64,000 bases of DNA from Streptomyces cyanogenus (GTDB lineage Bacteria; Actinomycetota; Actinomycetes; Streptomycetales; Streptomycetaceae). The position numbers and the translations under genes are program-made. The stretch lies in NCBI RefSeq assembly GCF_017526105.1, contig NZ_CP071839.1:8408001-8472000 (forward strand), read 5' to 3'. Below, piece by piece: positions 49,866-57,860 of this stretch (position 1 is the first letter of the stretch; every line of letters begins with the position of its first letter). The notes beneath the pieces were generated by a model, which worked only from the letters and a program-made list of their open reading frames with translations, ran no database searches and had not been told where the DNA came from.

Positions 49866-51467
49866 TCAGAGGACGTTGACCGCGCTCCAGGCCGCGGCCA
49901 CGGTGGCGTATTCGGGGCTGCCGGCGCCGTAGAGGTCCTTCGCCGCGTTCAGAGTCGCGGTGCGGGCTCCCTTGTAGTCCGTGGTGGAGGTCATGTAGAC
50001 GGTCAGCGCCCGGTACCAGATGGCGGATGCCTTCTGGTTGCCGATGCCGGTGACGGTGGAGCCGTTGCACGTGGGGCTGTTGTAGGAGACGCCGTTGATG
50101 GTTTTGGCGCCGCTGCCCTCGCTCGCGAGGTAGAACCAGTGGTTACCGACGCCCGAGGAGTTGTGCACGTCGAGGCGGCCGACCGACTTCGACCAGCAGT
50201 CGGCGGAGCGGCCGTCCAGGGACGGCTTGTCGAAGCGGCGCAGCCACGGCGGGGTGGACTGGTCACTGAAGAGGTAGTCGGGGGTGTCGACCGGGTTGTT
50301 GGCGTACCACTCGACCATGGTGCCGAGGATGTCGCTGGTGGCCTCGTTCAGGCCGCCGGACTCACCGCTGTAGCGCAGGTTGGCGGTGGCCGAGGTGACG
50401 CCGTGGGTCATCTCGTGGCCCATGGTGTCGAGGTCGACCTGCTCGGGGTCGACGGTGCCGTTGCCGTCACCGGTCATCATGCAGAAGCAGGAGTCCGACC
50501 ACTGGGCGTTGTCCCAGTTGGTGCCGACGTGGACGAAGACGGTGGCGCCGCGACCGTCGTTCTTGATGCCGTTGCGGCCGAAGGTCGCCTTGTAGTAGTC
50601 GAACGTCTTCGCCGTGTTGGCGTGCGCGTCGACGGCGGCGGTGGCTCTGTCGGTGGAGAACTTCTTGCCGTCGCCCCAGATGTTGTCGGCGTCGGTGAAC
50701 AGGGTGCCGGAGGAGCTCTTCAGGGACGAGGACGAGAGGTTGTGGGCGTCCTTGGTGATGTGACCGCGCACCGGGTCGATCAGGGCGAAGGTGCCGTCGG
50801 CCTGCTGGGTGGTGTCGATGCTGACGTCACCGGTGTACTCGGAGTGGCCGGTGCCGGTCGACTCGTGCTCGGCGTCGTAGTTCTCGATCGCCGCGCCGGT
50901 GGTGGCGTCGGTGACGAAGACCTCGCCGTGCGGCTGGCCCTTGTCGCCCAGGCCCTGCACGGTGGTCCGCCAGGCCAGGCGCGGGGTGCCGTCGGCGGCC
51001 CACACGATCAGCTCGGGCGTGGACTTGGCGTTGCGCACCAACCCGCGCGAGCGCTTCAGAGCGCTTGCCGCGGTGCCCTTGGCGTCGACGGCGGGAGTGA
51101 CGGACTTGAGTGCCACCTTGTGGGCCTTGGCGCGGGTGGATCCCTTGAGCGAGCCATCGGCCTTCTGGTGGACGACGAAGTCGCCGCCGACGACGGGGAG
51201 GCCGCGGTAGGTCCGCTCGAAGCGGACGTGCTGGGTGCCGTCTGCGTCGATCACGACGTCCTTCACCTTGAGCGTCTGGCCCGCGCCGAACCCGAAGGTG
51301 TCGGCGTGCCGGGTCACGTTCGCCTTGGCCTGGGATATCGCCGTGTCGCGGACGGAGGTTCCGTCCTGCACCGCTTGGGGCTGCGAGTGCGCGGGTACGG
51401 CCATCGCACCCGTGGTGATGACACCGGCGGCGACCATCGCGGAAAGGGCAAGAAAGGGACGGGACAT
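49866..51467 (-). CDS. Secreted M4 (thermolysin-type) metalloprotease
   Basis: The protein has 533 residues. Order: signal peptide (MSRPFLALSAMVAAGVITTGAMAVPAHS), FTP propeptide (VIDADGTQHVRFERTYRGLPVVGGDFVVH), PepSY-like region (RLAWRTTVQG, GEVFVTDATTGAAIENYD), then the M4 catalytic domain with GRGATVFVHVGTNWDNAQWSD, zinc motif MGHEMTHGV (His351, Glu352, His355), SGGLNEATSDILG supplying the third ligand, and the C-terminal domain with DVHNSSGVGNHWFY carrying the transition-state His. All catalytic residues are present. It is a secreted zymogen that digests proteins outside the cell. A LysR regulator lies directly upstream on the same strand, and 32-bp repeats occupy its promoter. Confidence 0.96.
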   Translation of the reverse strand: MSRPFLALSAMVAAGVITTGAMAVPAHSQPQAVQDGTSVRDTAISQAKANVTRHADTFGFGAGQTLKVKDVVIDADGTQHVRFERTYRGLPVVGGDFVVHQKADGSLKGSTRAKAHKVALKSVTPAVDAKGTAASALKRSRGLVRNAKSTPELIVWAADGTPRLAWRTTVQGLGDKGQPHGEVFVTDATTGAAIENYDAEHESTGTGHSEYTGDVSIDTTQQADGTFALIDPVRGHITKDAHNLSSSSLKSSSGTLFTDADNIWGDGKKFSTDRATAAVDAHANTAKTFDYYKATFGRNGIKNDGRGATVFVHVGTNWDNAQWSDSCFCMMTGDGNGTVDPEQVDLDTMGHEMTHGVTSATANLRYSGESGGLNEATSDILGTMVEWYANNPVDTPDYLFSDQSTPPWLRRFDKPSLDGRSADCWSKSVGRLDVHNSSGVGNHWFYLASEGSGAKTINGVSYNSPTCNGSTVTGIGNQKASAIWYRALTVYMTSTTDYKGARTATLNAAKDLYGAGSPEYATVAAAWSAVNVL

Positions 51468-51486
51468 GACGGGGAGATTCCTTCGC

Positions 51487-51552
51487 TCGTCGTGGGGTGA
51501 CGACGTCCTCGGACGTTGGGTCGTCGTGGGGTGACGACGTCCTTGGACGTTG
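51487..51552. repeat. 32-bp direct repeat pair with internal dyads
   Basis: Two 32-base copies (51487-51518 and 51521-51552) differ at one base. Each contains GTCGT-GGGGTG-ACGAC, an inverted repeat. They lie 20-85 bases upstream of the M4 protease start, where an activator or repressor would bind; the adjacent LysR protein is the obvious candidate. Confidence 0.8.
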
Positions 51553-51615
51553 ACGCGAAGTGTTCACCAGGTGGCATGTTCCTGACCTGATCCCATCTGG
51601 GATATAGCCGCGGAG

Positions 51616-52626
51616 CTATAGGGCAAAGGCCCGTGACTCCGGGGGCCAGCTGCCCTCGCCGAGGGCGAACTTCTCTCCCCCGCCCTCCCACCAGGCCAGA
51701 TACTGCGGCCGCTGCCGCACCAGTGACAGATAGGCGGCCAGCAGACGCTCGCCCGCCGCGTCGGCGAGCTCGGGCGGAACCGATGCCGTGTTCCAGGCCA
51801 GCAGGAGCCGACGGTGGAACGGGACGTCCACGAGGGGCCGCTGCACGGTGCCCTGGGCGGCGACATCGGCGGTCGGCCACACGCCGCAGACGGCACGCCG
51901 GCCGGCGACCAGGATCTGCGCCACGGACAGGTCCGGCGTCACATGGGTGATGCGCGGGGTGAATCCTGCCGACTGGCAGGTGAGGTGAAGGTAGGCGTGC
52001 ACACCGCTCTCGTCCGCCTCCGGCATCACCCAGTCCTCGTCCGCCAGTTCATGGAGACCGACCATCTCCCGGCGCGCCAGCGGGTGGTCCTCGGAGAGCA
52101 GGACGAAGACCGGCTCGCGGAGCAGCGTGCGCGTCGCCACCGAGTCGCCGACCGGGAGCGGGAAGCCCGGGAACTCGCCGAACACCGCGATGTCGCACTT
52201 CGCCAGACTCAGCGATTTCACCAGGGTGTGCACCGAGCGGCGGGCATCTATGGTGAGCCGGCGCTCCGGAACGAGTTCGAAGAGGGCGGAGACCAGCAGG
52301 GAGACCAAGGGGCCTGCGGTTCCGCCCGCCCGCAGCGGGGCGGCGGCCCGGCTGTCCGCCTCGGCCGCCGACCGCGCGTGCTCGCGCAGCCGGTCGAAGC
52401 CGGCGACGAGGTCACGGGCGCAGCGCAGGACGTACTGGCCGTTCTCGTTCGGCTTCACCCCGTCGGCGCTGCGGATGAAGAGCGGGCCGCCCAGCTCGTG
52501 TTCGATCCGCTTCAGCTGAGCGCTGGTGGCCGGCTGCGAGAGCTGCAAGCGCGCGGCTGCCTTGCGGATGCTGCCGGCCTCGGCGACGGTGAGCAGGACA
52601 CGGAGGTGCCGGAACTCGAGGTGCAT
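51616..52626 (-). CDS. LysR family regulator
   Basis: The protein has 336 residues from ATG 52626 after GGGGAAAGG. N-terminal HTH: MHLEFRHLRVLLTVAEAGSIRKAAARLQLSQPATSAQLKRIEHELGGPLFIRSADGVKPNENGQYVL, then a linker helix and a periplasmic-binding-like effector domain (SLLVSALFELVPERRLTIDARRSVHTLVKSL, CDIAVFGEFPG, EPVFVLLSEDHPLARRE, GRRAVCGVWPTADV). The subgroup with this layout often sits beside secreted proteases in Streptomyces. It precedes the M4 protease in the same orientation by about 150 bases that hold direct repeats, so activation of the protease gene is likely. Confidence 0.93.
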   Translation of the reverse strand: MHLEFRHLRVLLTVAEAGSIRKAAARLQLSQPATSAQLKRIEHELGGPLFIRSADGVKPNENGQYVLRCARDLVAGFDRLREHARSAAEADSRAAAPLRAGGTAGPLVSLLVSALFELVPERRLTIDARRSVHTLVKSLSLAKCDIAVFGEFPGFPLPVGDSVATRTLLREPVFVLLSEDHPLARREMVGLHELADEDWVMPEADESGVHAYLHLTCQSAGFTPRITHVTPDLSVAQILVAGRRAVCGVWPTADVAAQGTVQRPLVDVPFHRRLLLAWNTASVPPELADAAGERLLAAYLSLVRQRPQYLAWWEGGGEKFALGEGSWPPESRAFAL

Positions 52627-53057
52627 GAACCTTTCCCCGCTCAGCGCGGGGGGACCCGTACACCCCCCGTGAACAGCAGAATCAGCTGCCTGACGGCATG
52701 GTGGCCAAGAATCCGACGAGCCGTCGGGGGGCGGCAACCATGAGACGGTAAAACCTGCGTCGGACGCGACGGGGTTTCATCCCATCACGGTGCCAGTCCG
52801 CGAGAGCGCCGAGCTCCTTGGCGACGGCGCGCTGCGCTGGTGGCGGTCGCTGCTCTGGGCCTCATCGGTGTAACTCGACGGGTAGGGAGGTGATGCCTTC
52901 CAGTAGACGGTTCTGGTCGGGCTGTGCGCGCCCCCGGCCGCCGGCCCCGAGCACGTCGACGGCACGTGGTGCCGGTCGCGGTGATGCGGGCGATCGCTGT
53001 TTCGGAGCCCCTCCGGCATCCTGGTCGCGCCCGCCTTCATCGGGCATGATCAGGTGC
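52627..53057. other. Divergent intergenic region
   Basis: About 430 bases between LysR and the rightward hypothetical gene. LysR regulators usually bind near their own promoter; no copy of the 32-bp repeat is present here. Confidence 0.45.
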
Positions 53058-53513
53058 ATGGAGAACGTGCACCTACCGACCACCGAGGCTGCAGTCTCCG
53101 CGATACGCGACATCGCGGAGTCATTCGAATTGGCGATGTCAGTCACCGACGACATCGGCGCGGACCAGACGTCGCGCCGTACGTCGGCCGAGCTCTTCAC
53201 GGTGTTGGACCCCGACGGCTCGCTGCCGCACGAGGCGTTCGTGGAGTTGGCGGGATCGCCGTCCGTGAGCGTCCGGCTCTTCCCTGAGGACGACGCGAAC
53301 ATCACCGTGGACGGGGTGGAGTTCCACGACGTCCCCCGCGACTCGGTCCCCGCGTTTCTCAGGTCTGTCTACGGCGGGCTCGCCTACACCAAGGGCCGGC
53401 TGTTTCCCCCCGGCCAGTGGCTCGTCGTGCCGCTGCCCGCGGACGAGACGTACAAGGAACTGATCACGAGCCCCAACCTGACGCCGTGGCTGGCGCGCAG
53501 CGCCCGCGGCTAG
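53058..53513 (+). CDS. Hypothetical protein
   Basis: The protein has 151 residues (ATG 53058; ATG 53046 also possible). Acidic and soluble: HLPTTEAAVSAIRDIAESFELAMSVTDDIGADQTSRRTSAELFTVLDPDGSLPHEAFVELAGSPSVSVRLFPEDDANITVDGVEFHDVP, ending GQWLVVPLPADETYKELITS. No signal peptide or membrane segment. The pattern is that of a small alpha/beta protein of unknown family. It converges on the SDR gene with only a base or so between ends, so it probably marks the left border of the biosynthetic locus. Confidence 0.65.
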   Translation: MENVHLPTTEAAVSAIRDIAESFELAMSVTDDIGADQTSRRTSAELFTVLDPDGSLPHEAFVELAGSPSVSVRLFPEDDANITVDGVEFHDVPRDSVPAFLRSVYGGLAYTKGRLFPPGQWLVVPLPADETYKELITSPNLTPWLARSARG

Positions 53514-53514
53514 C

Positions 53515-54282
53515 TCAGGCCCCGGTTCGCTCGGCCGCCGCGAGGTGTGGCACGTAGCGGGCCACGAGACGGTCGAGGTAGCCGGCACCGAAGCCGAAGT
53601 GCTCGGTCTCGGGGACGAAGGCCCGCATCCGCCGGTTGGAGATCCGCAGGGACTCGGCCGGCACGTCTCGAAGGATCCGGTGCGCCCGCTGGCCGAGCCC
53701 CAGTTCGAGGGCCGTGACGATCTCCTCGGCCGAGAAGGAGAACCCGGAGGCGACGTTGACGATCTGGCCGCGCACCCCGAGAGCGAGCAGCCGGTCCAGC
53801 ACCGTGACGAAATGCCGGACGTCCAACAGGTCCCGCCGGGCCCCGCGGTGGACGACGACCGTGCCCGAGCGGATCTGGGCAGCCAGTGACGGTATGAGTT
53901 GTGCCGGGTTCTGGCCCGGACCGACCAGATGGCTGAGCCGCAGCGTGAGCCAGGGGGCGCCGGAGTCGGAAACGACCCGTTCCATGGCGAGCTTGTGCCG
54001 GCCGTAGGGGGTCGGGGGAGTGACCCGCGCGTCCTCGCGGCCCTCGCCCCGCCTTCCGTAGAGGCCGCAGGACGCCGAGGACAGATGGACCAGCAGGCGG
54101 TTCCGCTCGCGGCAGCGGCGCGCCGTCTCGGTCACCAGCGCCGCTTCGCGGGCGAACTGCTCCGGCGCGGTCGCCGACGTGCTCGACACTCCCGCGGCCA
54201 GCACGGTCACCGGCCCGCCCGGCACCAGGTGCCGCCGGACGTACCGGGCGACGAACCCGTCGCCGATCACCTCGCCGGTCAT
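53515..54282 (-). CDS. NDP-sugar ketoreductase-like SDR
   Basis: The protein has 255 residues. Extended-SDR features: shortened Rossmann start MTGEVIGDGFVARYVRRHL, LLVHLSSASCGLYGRRGEG with the catalytic Ser, TPYGRHKLAMERVV (YxxxK), WLTLRLSHLVGPGQNP and RRDLLDVRHFVTVLDRLL. This size and pattern fit dTDP-4-keto-hexose reductases and related deoxysugar enzymes. Its ATG overlaps the glycosyltransferase stop (ATGA), so the two are translationally coupled. With RmlA and RmlB at the other end of the locus, it most likely finishes the sugar that the glycosyltransferases attach. Precise regiochemistry cannot be told. Confidence 0.8.
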   Translation of the reverse strand: MTGEVIGDGFVARYVRRHLVPGGPVTVLAAGVSSTSATAPEQFAREAALVTETARRCRERNRLLVHLSSASCGLYGRRGEGREDARVTPPTPYGRHKLAMERVVSDSGAPWLTLRLSHLVGPGQNPAQLIPSLAAQIRSGTVVVHRGARRDLLDVRHFVTVLDRLLALGVRGQIVNVASGFSFSAEEIVTALELGLGQRAHRILRDVPAESLRISNRRMRAFVPETEHFGFGAGYLDRLVARYVPHLAAAERTGA

Positions 54283-55469
54283 CCGGAGGCGAGCCGGCGT
54301 AGCACGGCGTCGGCCGCGGTCACGGCTCCTCCCGAGCGCCGGATCTCCTCCCGCATCAGGTTCACCCGTCGGCGTACACCGGCGTGGGTGTGCAGGCCGA
54401 GCGCGGTGCGTCGCAGGGCGGCGGCGGTCACGGAACGGAAGGGGATCGCCGTGCCGAGCCCCAGCTCCCGGACCCGCCTGGCGTTGCCCGCCTGCTCCGG
54501 CAGCCGGGGGACGACGAGGGAGGGCACGCCGTGGTGGAGGGCCTCCATCGTGGTGGCCATCCCGCCGTGATGGATCACGAGTGAGGCATGCCTCAGCACG
54601 GCCGTGTTCGGCACCCAGCGGTGCGCCTCGACATTGGGAGGCAGCGGGGGCAGGTCGGAGGGCTCGCACCGGTCACCGATCGCCATCACCACATGCCAGG
54701 CGAGACCGTCGAACGCCTCGGCGACCGTGCCGAAGAACTCCGGGTGGTCGTGGTCGATGGACCCCAGGGAGACCAGGACGACGGGATCGCCGCCGTCGGG
54801 CGGCGTCCACTGCGCCGGGTCCGGCTCGGGCGCGGGAGCGGGCCCGGCGAAGGTGTACTCCTCGCCGAAAGTGTCGCCATCCGGCTGGAACGAGCGCGGG
54901 ACGAGGACCAGCCCGCCCGCCAGACCCGACGTCAGATGGTCCCGGGCCGCGGTCGTTACGCCCTCCTGGGCAAGGAACGAGCCGAGCTGGGACAGGAACT
55001 CCGCGGCCATCGGGTTGGCGCCGGCCGTGCCCGGTTCGATCAGCGACCAGTGTCGGGCGGCCGCCAGATACGTCCAGACCTGGACGGACGGGACACGCCA
55101 CTTCGCCGCGAGGACGCTTCCCGCCCCGGCCGGATCCTCCGTGAGGACGAGGTCGGGCCGGTCCCCGGCGAAGGAGGCGTCCAGCTGCGGCAGCATGGCG
55201 CGGGCGTCGTCGAGATAGAGCAGCGGCAGTCGCCGGGTGTCGGTGGGCCAGGCGCCCGGGTCCGAGGGCAGCGAGGAACGGAACACCACGGCCGTTGCCC
55301 CCGTGGCCTCCACCAGCGGCGCGAACTGCTGCGTCGTGGCGTAACTGACCCTCACCCCACGCCGCACCAGTTCCCTCACGGTGCCCAGCAGCGGGCTGAT
55401 GTGGCTGTACGCGGCGGCCGTGAAGACCGCCACATGACGGCCGGCCCCGGCCTCAGCGGGGCCCGGCAC
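54279..55469 (-). CDS. MGT-type glycosyltransferase
   Basis: The protein has 396 residues from GTG 55469 after GGAGTGG. Macrolide-glycosyltransferase-like GT-B: HVAVFTAAAYSHISPLLGTVRELVRRGVRVSYATTQQFAPLVEATGATAV, then VVLVSLGSIDHDHPEFFGTVAEAFDGLAWHVVMAIGD, VPNTAVLRHASLVIHHGGMATTMEALHHGVPSLVVPRLPEQAGNA. The HHGGMATT motif and final Gln support donor binding of a dTDP-sugar. It overlaps the flavoprotein gene by 17 bases, so both belong to the precursor operon. Acceptor is probably the modified peptide, an inference from context. Confidence 0.9.
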   Translation of the reverse strand: MPGPAEAGAGRHVAVFTAAAYSHISPLLGTVRELVRRGVRVSYATTQQFAPLVEATGATAVVFRSSLPSDPGAWPTDTRRLPLLYLDDARAMLPQLDASFAGDRPDLVLTEDPAGAGSVLAAKWRVPSVQVWTYLAAARHWSLIEPGTAGANPMAAEFLSQLGSFLAQEGVTTAARDHLTSGLAGGLVLVPRSFQPDGDTFGEEYTFAGPAPAPEPDPAQWTPPDGGDPVVLVSLGSIDHDHPEFFGTVAEAFDGLAWHVVMAIGDRCEPSDLPPLPPNVEAHRWVPNTAVLRHASLVIHHGGMATTMEALHHGVPSLVVPRLPEQAGNARRVRELGLGTAIPFRSVTAAALRRTALGLHTHAGVRRRVNLMREEIRRSGGAVTAADAVLRRLASG

Positions 55470-56106
55470 CGTTCACCACTCCGTCAGCCGGGCGTTCGGC
55501 GGCCCGCCGTGTGCGCAGGTCCTCCAGACTCTTGAGGAGGTTGGGAAGCGTGTCCGGCTGGTTGCCGTCGTGGCGCCCCGTCGTCATGCTCAGCCCCACG
55601 ACCGGCGGCTGCAGGACGACGTTGGTGCGCTGCGCGAGCCGGGTCCGGTGATCGTTCATGGCGGCGCTCTCCCAGCCGCCCGGCGGCAGCGCCGCGGCGA
55701 GCGCGATCGGGGCGTCGGTGCACTGGAGTGCCATCGTCACGGGGGTGTCCGCGAGGCCTTGGGCGAGTCGCGCGATGAAGTGCAGGCCCGCCGGGTAGAC
55801 GGCTATCGCATCCGGCCAGCTCGCCAGTTCCACATGGAGTTTTCGCGCTTGTGGTTCCTCGGACCAGGAGTCCTCGAAAACAAGTCGGTTGGTGAGGACG
55901 GAAAGGCCTTCTCTGGTCACGAATCGCTGAGCGGAGCGAGTGAGAACGATGCGCATCTCAACCTTCGGATAACTGACCTGGAACCAGTTGATCCAGAGGG
56001 GAAGGAAAGCAGCGTTGGACGATCCGGTGCCGACCAGGAGCAGGCGTTTCGCCCCGAGGGGAGGGATCGGGATGGGCGGCAGGCCCCAGTTCTCTTCACT
56101 CGTCAT
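55453..56106 (-). CDS. HFCD-type flavoprotein (peptidyl-Cys decarboxylase-like)
   Basis: The protein has 217 residues. It matches the homo-oligomeric flavin-containing cysteine decarboxylase fold: KRLLLVGTGSSNAAFLPLWINWF (N-terminal strand-turn-helix), EMRIVLTRSAQRFVTREGLSVL, KLHVELASWPDAIAVYPAGLHFIARLAQGLADTPVTMALQC with the conserved His before the ELA-x-x-D step, and WESAAMNDHRTRLAQ in place of the PxMNxxM clamp. EpiD, CypD, TvaF and LxmD of this family oxidatively decarboxylate a C-terminal Cys of a ribosomal peptide to an enethiol, which then forms AviCys. The 46-residue peptide gene 69 bases upstream ends in Cys, exactly the required substrate end. CoA-biosynthesis relatives are larger and fused, which argues against a housekeeping role. 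Confidence 0.82.
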   Translation of the reverse strand: MTSEENWGLPPIPIPPLGAKRLLLVGTGSSNAAFLPLWINWFQVSYPKVEMRIVLTRSAQRFVTREGLSVLTNRLVFEDSWSEEPQARKLHVELASWPDAIAVYPAGLHFIARLAQGLADTPVTMALQCTDAPIALAAALPPGGWESAAMNDHRTRLAQRTNVVLQPPVVGLSMTTGRHDGNQPDTLPNLLKSLEDLRTRRAAERPADGVVNGAGPR

Positions 56107-56175
56107 CTCTCACTCCGACCTCTTGGCGTCTCCCGGGAGACAGGGCCTCCCGGGAGACGTGCATCAGACCGATAC

Positions 56176-56316
56176 TCAGCAGCCGCACCAGGAGCAGCAG
56201 CAGGAGCACAGGATGGCCTGCGCCTCCTTGTCGTCCGCCTCGACCTGGAGGAGTTCGTCCTCGGTCAGGGCGTCCAGCTCAAGCAGGTCGTCGGCGAGCA
56301 GGTCGGCGACGGGCAT
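56176..56316 (-). CDS. Putative RiPP precursor, Cys-rich core
   Basis: The peptide has 46 residues, ATG 56316 to TGA 56176, with GAGGAGG six bases upstream, an excellent ribosome site. Leader: MPVADLLADDLLELDALTED followed by ELLQVEADDKEAQA, strongly acidic and leucine-rich, typical of leaders recognised by RiPP enzymes. Core: ILCSCCCSWCGC, six Cys, two Ser, one Trp, ending in Cys. The next gene encodes a Cys decarboxylase-like flavoprotein, so an AviCys end formed with Ser42 or Ser38 is possible, and the Cys/Ser tract could also become thiazoles. It is the first gene of a leftward operon with flavoprotein, glycosyltransferase and SDR. Which RiPP class it belongs to is undecided, as no cyclodehydratase or lanthipeptide synthetase lies in the window. 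Confidence 0.8.
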   Translation of the reverse strand: MPVADLLADDLLELDALTEDELLQVEADDKEAQAILCSCCCSWCGC

Positions 56317-56627
56317 GGTTGCCTCCTCGACAGTGATGATCTCCGCGGATACCCGAAGGCATCCGCGAGGCTGCCCGTCGGCCGGGCAGCCGTCGTCATG
56401 CTCTCTGGGGAGGTTGGCGAATTCTTCCGCCCTCTCACTGGTTTATCGGTCACCGCACGTGTATGAATCGAACCGCCCGTCTCATACTCGGGTGGGAGAC
56501 GCAGCCTCGCCTTTTGGTTATTGCGGTGAGGAAAACGGTGATCGCATGGCGAACTCGTCGAATCCTTTGCTAGGTTGCCGCTCCGATGACCGTTTCTTTC
56601 CCCCCGCCCGCAAACACAGGTGGTTCG
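56317..56627. promoter_or_regulatory. Divergent promoter region of the RiPP-like locus
   Basis: About 310 bases separate the precursor operon from the rightward glycosyltransferase operon. It is less G+C rich than its flanks (TTTGGTTATTGCGGTGAGGA near 56513). A perfect hairpin lies at 56369-56391. Promoters for both operons must be here; I could not assign -35/-10 boxes reliably. Confidence 0.6.
56369..56391. other. Hairpin in precursor 5' region
   Basis: GGCTGCCC (56369-56376) pairs perfectly with GGGCAGCC (56384-56391) across a 7-base loop. It is 53 bases before the precursor ATG on the minus strand, where an attenuator or mRNA-stabilising stem could act. Confidence 0.6.
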
Positions 56628-57860
56628 ATGTCCCATATCGCGTTCTTCAACATTCCTGGAGCCGGTCACGTCAATCCGACGGCAGGGATCGTCGCGGAAC
56701 TCGTGGCGCGCGGCCATCGCGTCAGCTACGCGGTGACAGCGCACCAGGGCGCGGAGATCGAGGAGGCCGGCGCCACGCTGGTGCCGTACGAGACCACGAT
56801 GCGGCAGACCCGCAACGCGATGAACGACCTGGAGAGCGTCGACCGCTTCACCACGGGCGACTTCGTGCAGGTGCTGCGGGGCCTGGTGACGGAGACCGAG
56901 GCGCTGTACCCGCAGCTCGACCGGGCGTTCGCCGGTGACCGTCCGGATGTTCTCGTCCACGACGGGCTGTCCGGCTGGACCGGCAGGCTGCTCGCGCACA
57001 GCTGGGGCATACCGGCCGTGCGCAGCATCCCCACCATGGCCGCGAACGAGCACTGGTCGCTCGGCACGGACGGGGAGTACGCCGATTTCGAGCCGGACCA
57101 CCCGGGACTGAACGCCGTGTACGGGGAGATCGCCGCCATGCTGGCCGGACTCGGAGTGGGTCTCACCGCCGAGGAGTTCTTCGGGGGCAGTGAGTCGGGT
57201 CCCGCGTTGGTGTGTATTCCGCGGGAGTTCCAGTTTCGGGGTGAGACGTTCGGTGAGGACTTCCACTTCGTGGGGCCGTGCTGGTCGGAGCGTCGGTTTG
57301 ACGGCGAGTGGAGCCGGCCGGGGGATGGTTCGGGTGAGCGGCCGTTGGTGCTGGTGTCGTTGGGGACGATCCACAACGACGATGTGGGGTTCTTCCAGGC
57401 GTGTGTGGATGCCTTCGCCGGTCTTCCGTGGGATGTGGTGATGGCGGTGGGGGACCGGGTGGATCCGGGTGTGTTGTCGGGGGTTCCGGCGCATGTGCAG
57501 GTGCGTGCGCATGTGCCGCAGTTGCGGGTGCTGCGGGAGGCGGACCTGTTCGTGACGCATGCGGGGATGGGCAGTGTGATGGAGTCGTTGTCGTTCGGGG
57601 TGCCGATGGTGGCGATTCCGCAGATGAGTGAGCAGCGTGCCAATGCTGACCGGTTGGTGGGGTTGGGGCTGGGGGTGATGCTTCACCGTAGGCAGGTCAC
57701 GGCCGCATCGTTGCGGGAGGCGGCCCGTGCGGTGCTGGCGGACTCCTCCTACGGCGACCGCGTCCGGGACATGCGCGGTCATGTCCGGCGTGCGGGCGGT
57801 GCACCCGCCGCGGCCGACGTCATCGAATCCCTGCTGGTGACGGCGGGGGTGGAGCGGTGA
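56628..57860 (+). CDS. MGT-type glycosyltransferase 1
   Basis: The protein has 410 residues. I start at ATG 56628, preceded by AGGTGG, because the family begins MSHIAFFNIPGAGHVNPT; ATG 56586 lacks a ribosome site. Acceptor domain about 1-190 (GIVAELVARGHRVSYAVTAHQGAEIEEAGATLVPYETTM); donor domain about 200-400 with VLVSLGTIHNDDVGFFQACV and VTHAGMGSVMESLSFGVPMVAIPQMSEQ. It attaches a dTDP-sugar, probably from RmlA/RmlB output. The segment 57192-57835 is almost identical to 58433-59076 of the next gene and has a different codon habit (many G/T wobble bases such as TTG and GTT) from its own 5' half. GTG of the next gene overlaps its stop. Confidence 0.93.
   Translation: MSHIAFFNIPGAGHVNPTAGIVAELVARGHRVSYAVTAHQGAEIEEAGATLVPYETTMRQTRNAMNDLESVDRFTTGDFVQVLRGLVTETEALYPQLDRAFAGDRPDVLVHDGLSGWTGRLLAHSWGIPAVRSIPTMAANEHWSLGTDGEYADFEPDHPGLNAVYGEIAAMLAGLGVGLTAEEFFGGSESGPALVCIPREFQFRGETFGEDFHFVGPCWSERRFDGEWSRPGDGSGERPLVLVSLGTIHNDDVGFFQACVDAFAGLPWDVVMAVGDRVDPGVLSGVPAHVQVRAHVPQLRVLREADLFVTHAGMGSVMESLSFGVPMVAIPQMSEQRANADRLVGLGLGVMLHRRQVTAASLREAARAVLADSSYGDRVRDMRGHVRRAGGAPAAADVIESLLVTAGVER
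57192..57835 (+). repeat. 644-bp duplicated segment, copy A
   Basis: Identical to copy B (58433-59076) at all but about four bases by my reading, with a constant offset of 1241. It covers the donor-binding half of glycosyltransferase 1. Confidence 0.93.

Noticed and set aside
49863..51500. 545-codon plus-strand frame opposite the M4 protease
   Set aside because: Gly/Val/Asp-rich shadow; all protease motifs lie on the minus strand.
55988..56938. Plus-strand frame overlapping the precursor peptide
   Set aside because: Ser/Arg-rich with no ribosome site; the minus-strand peptide has a strong site and sensible neighbours.
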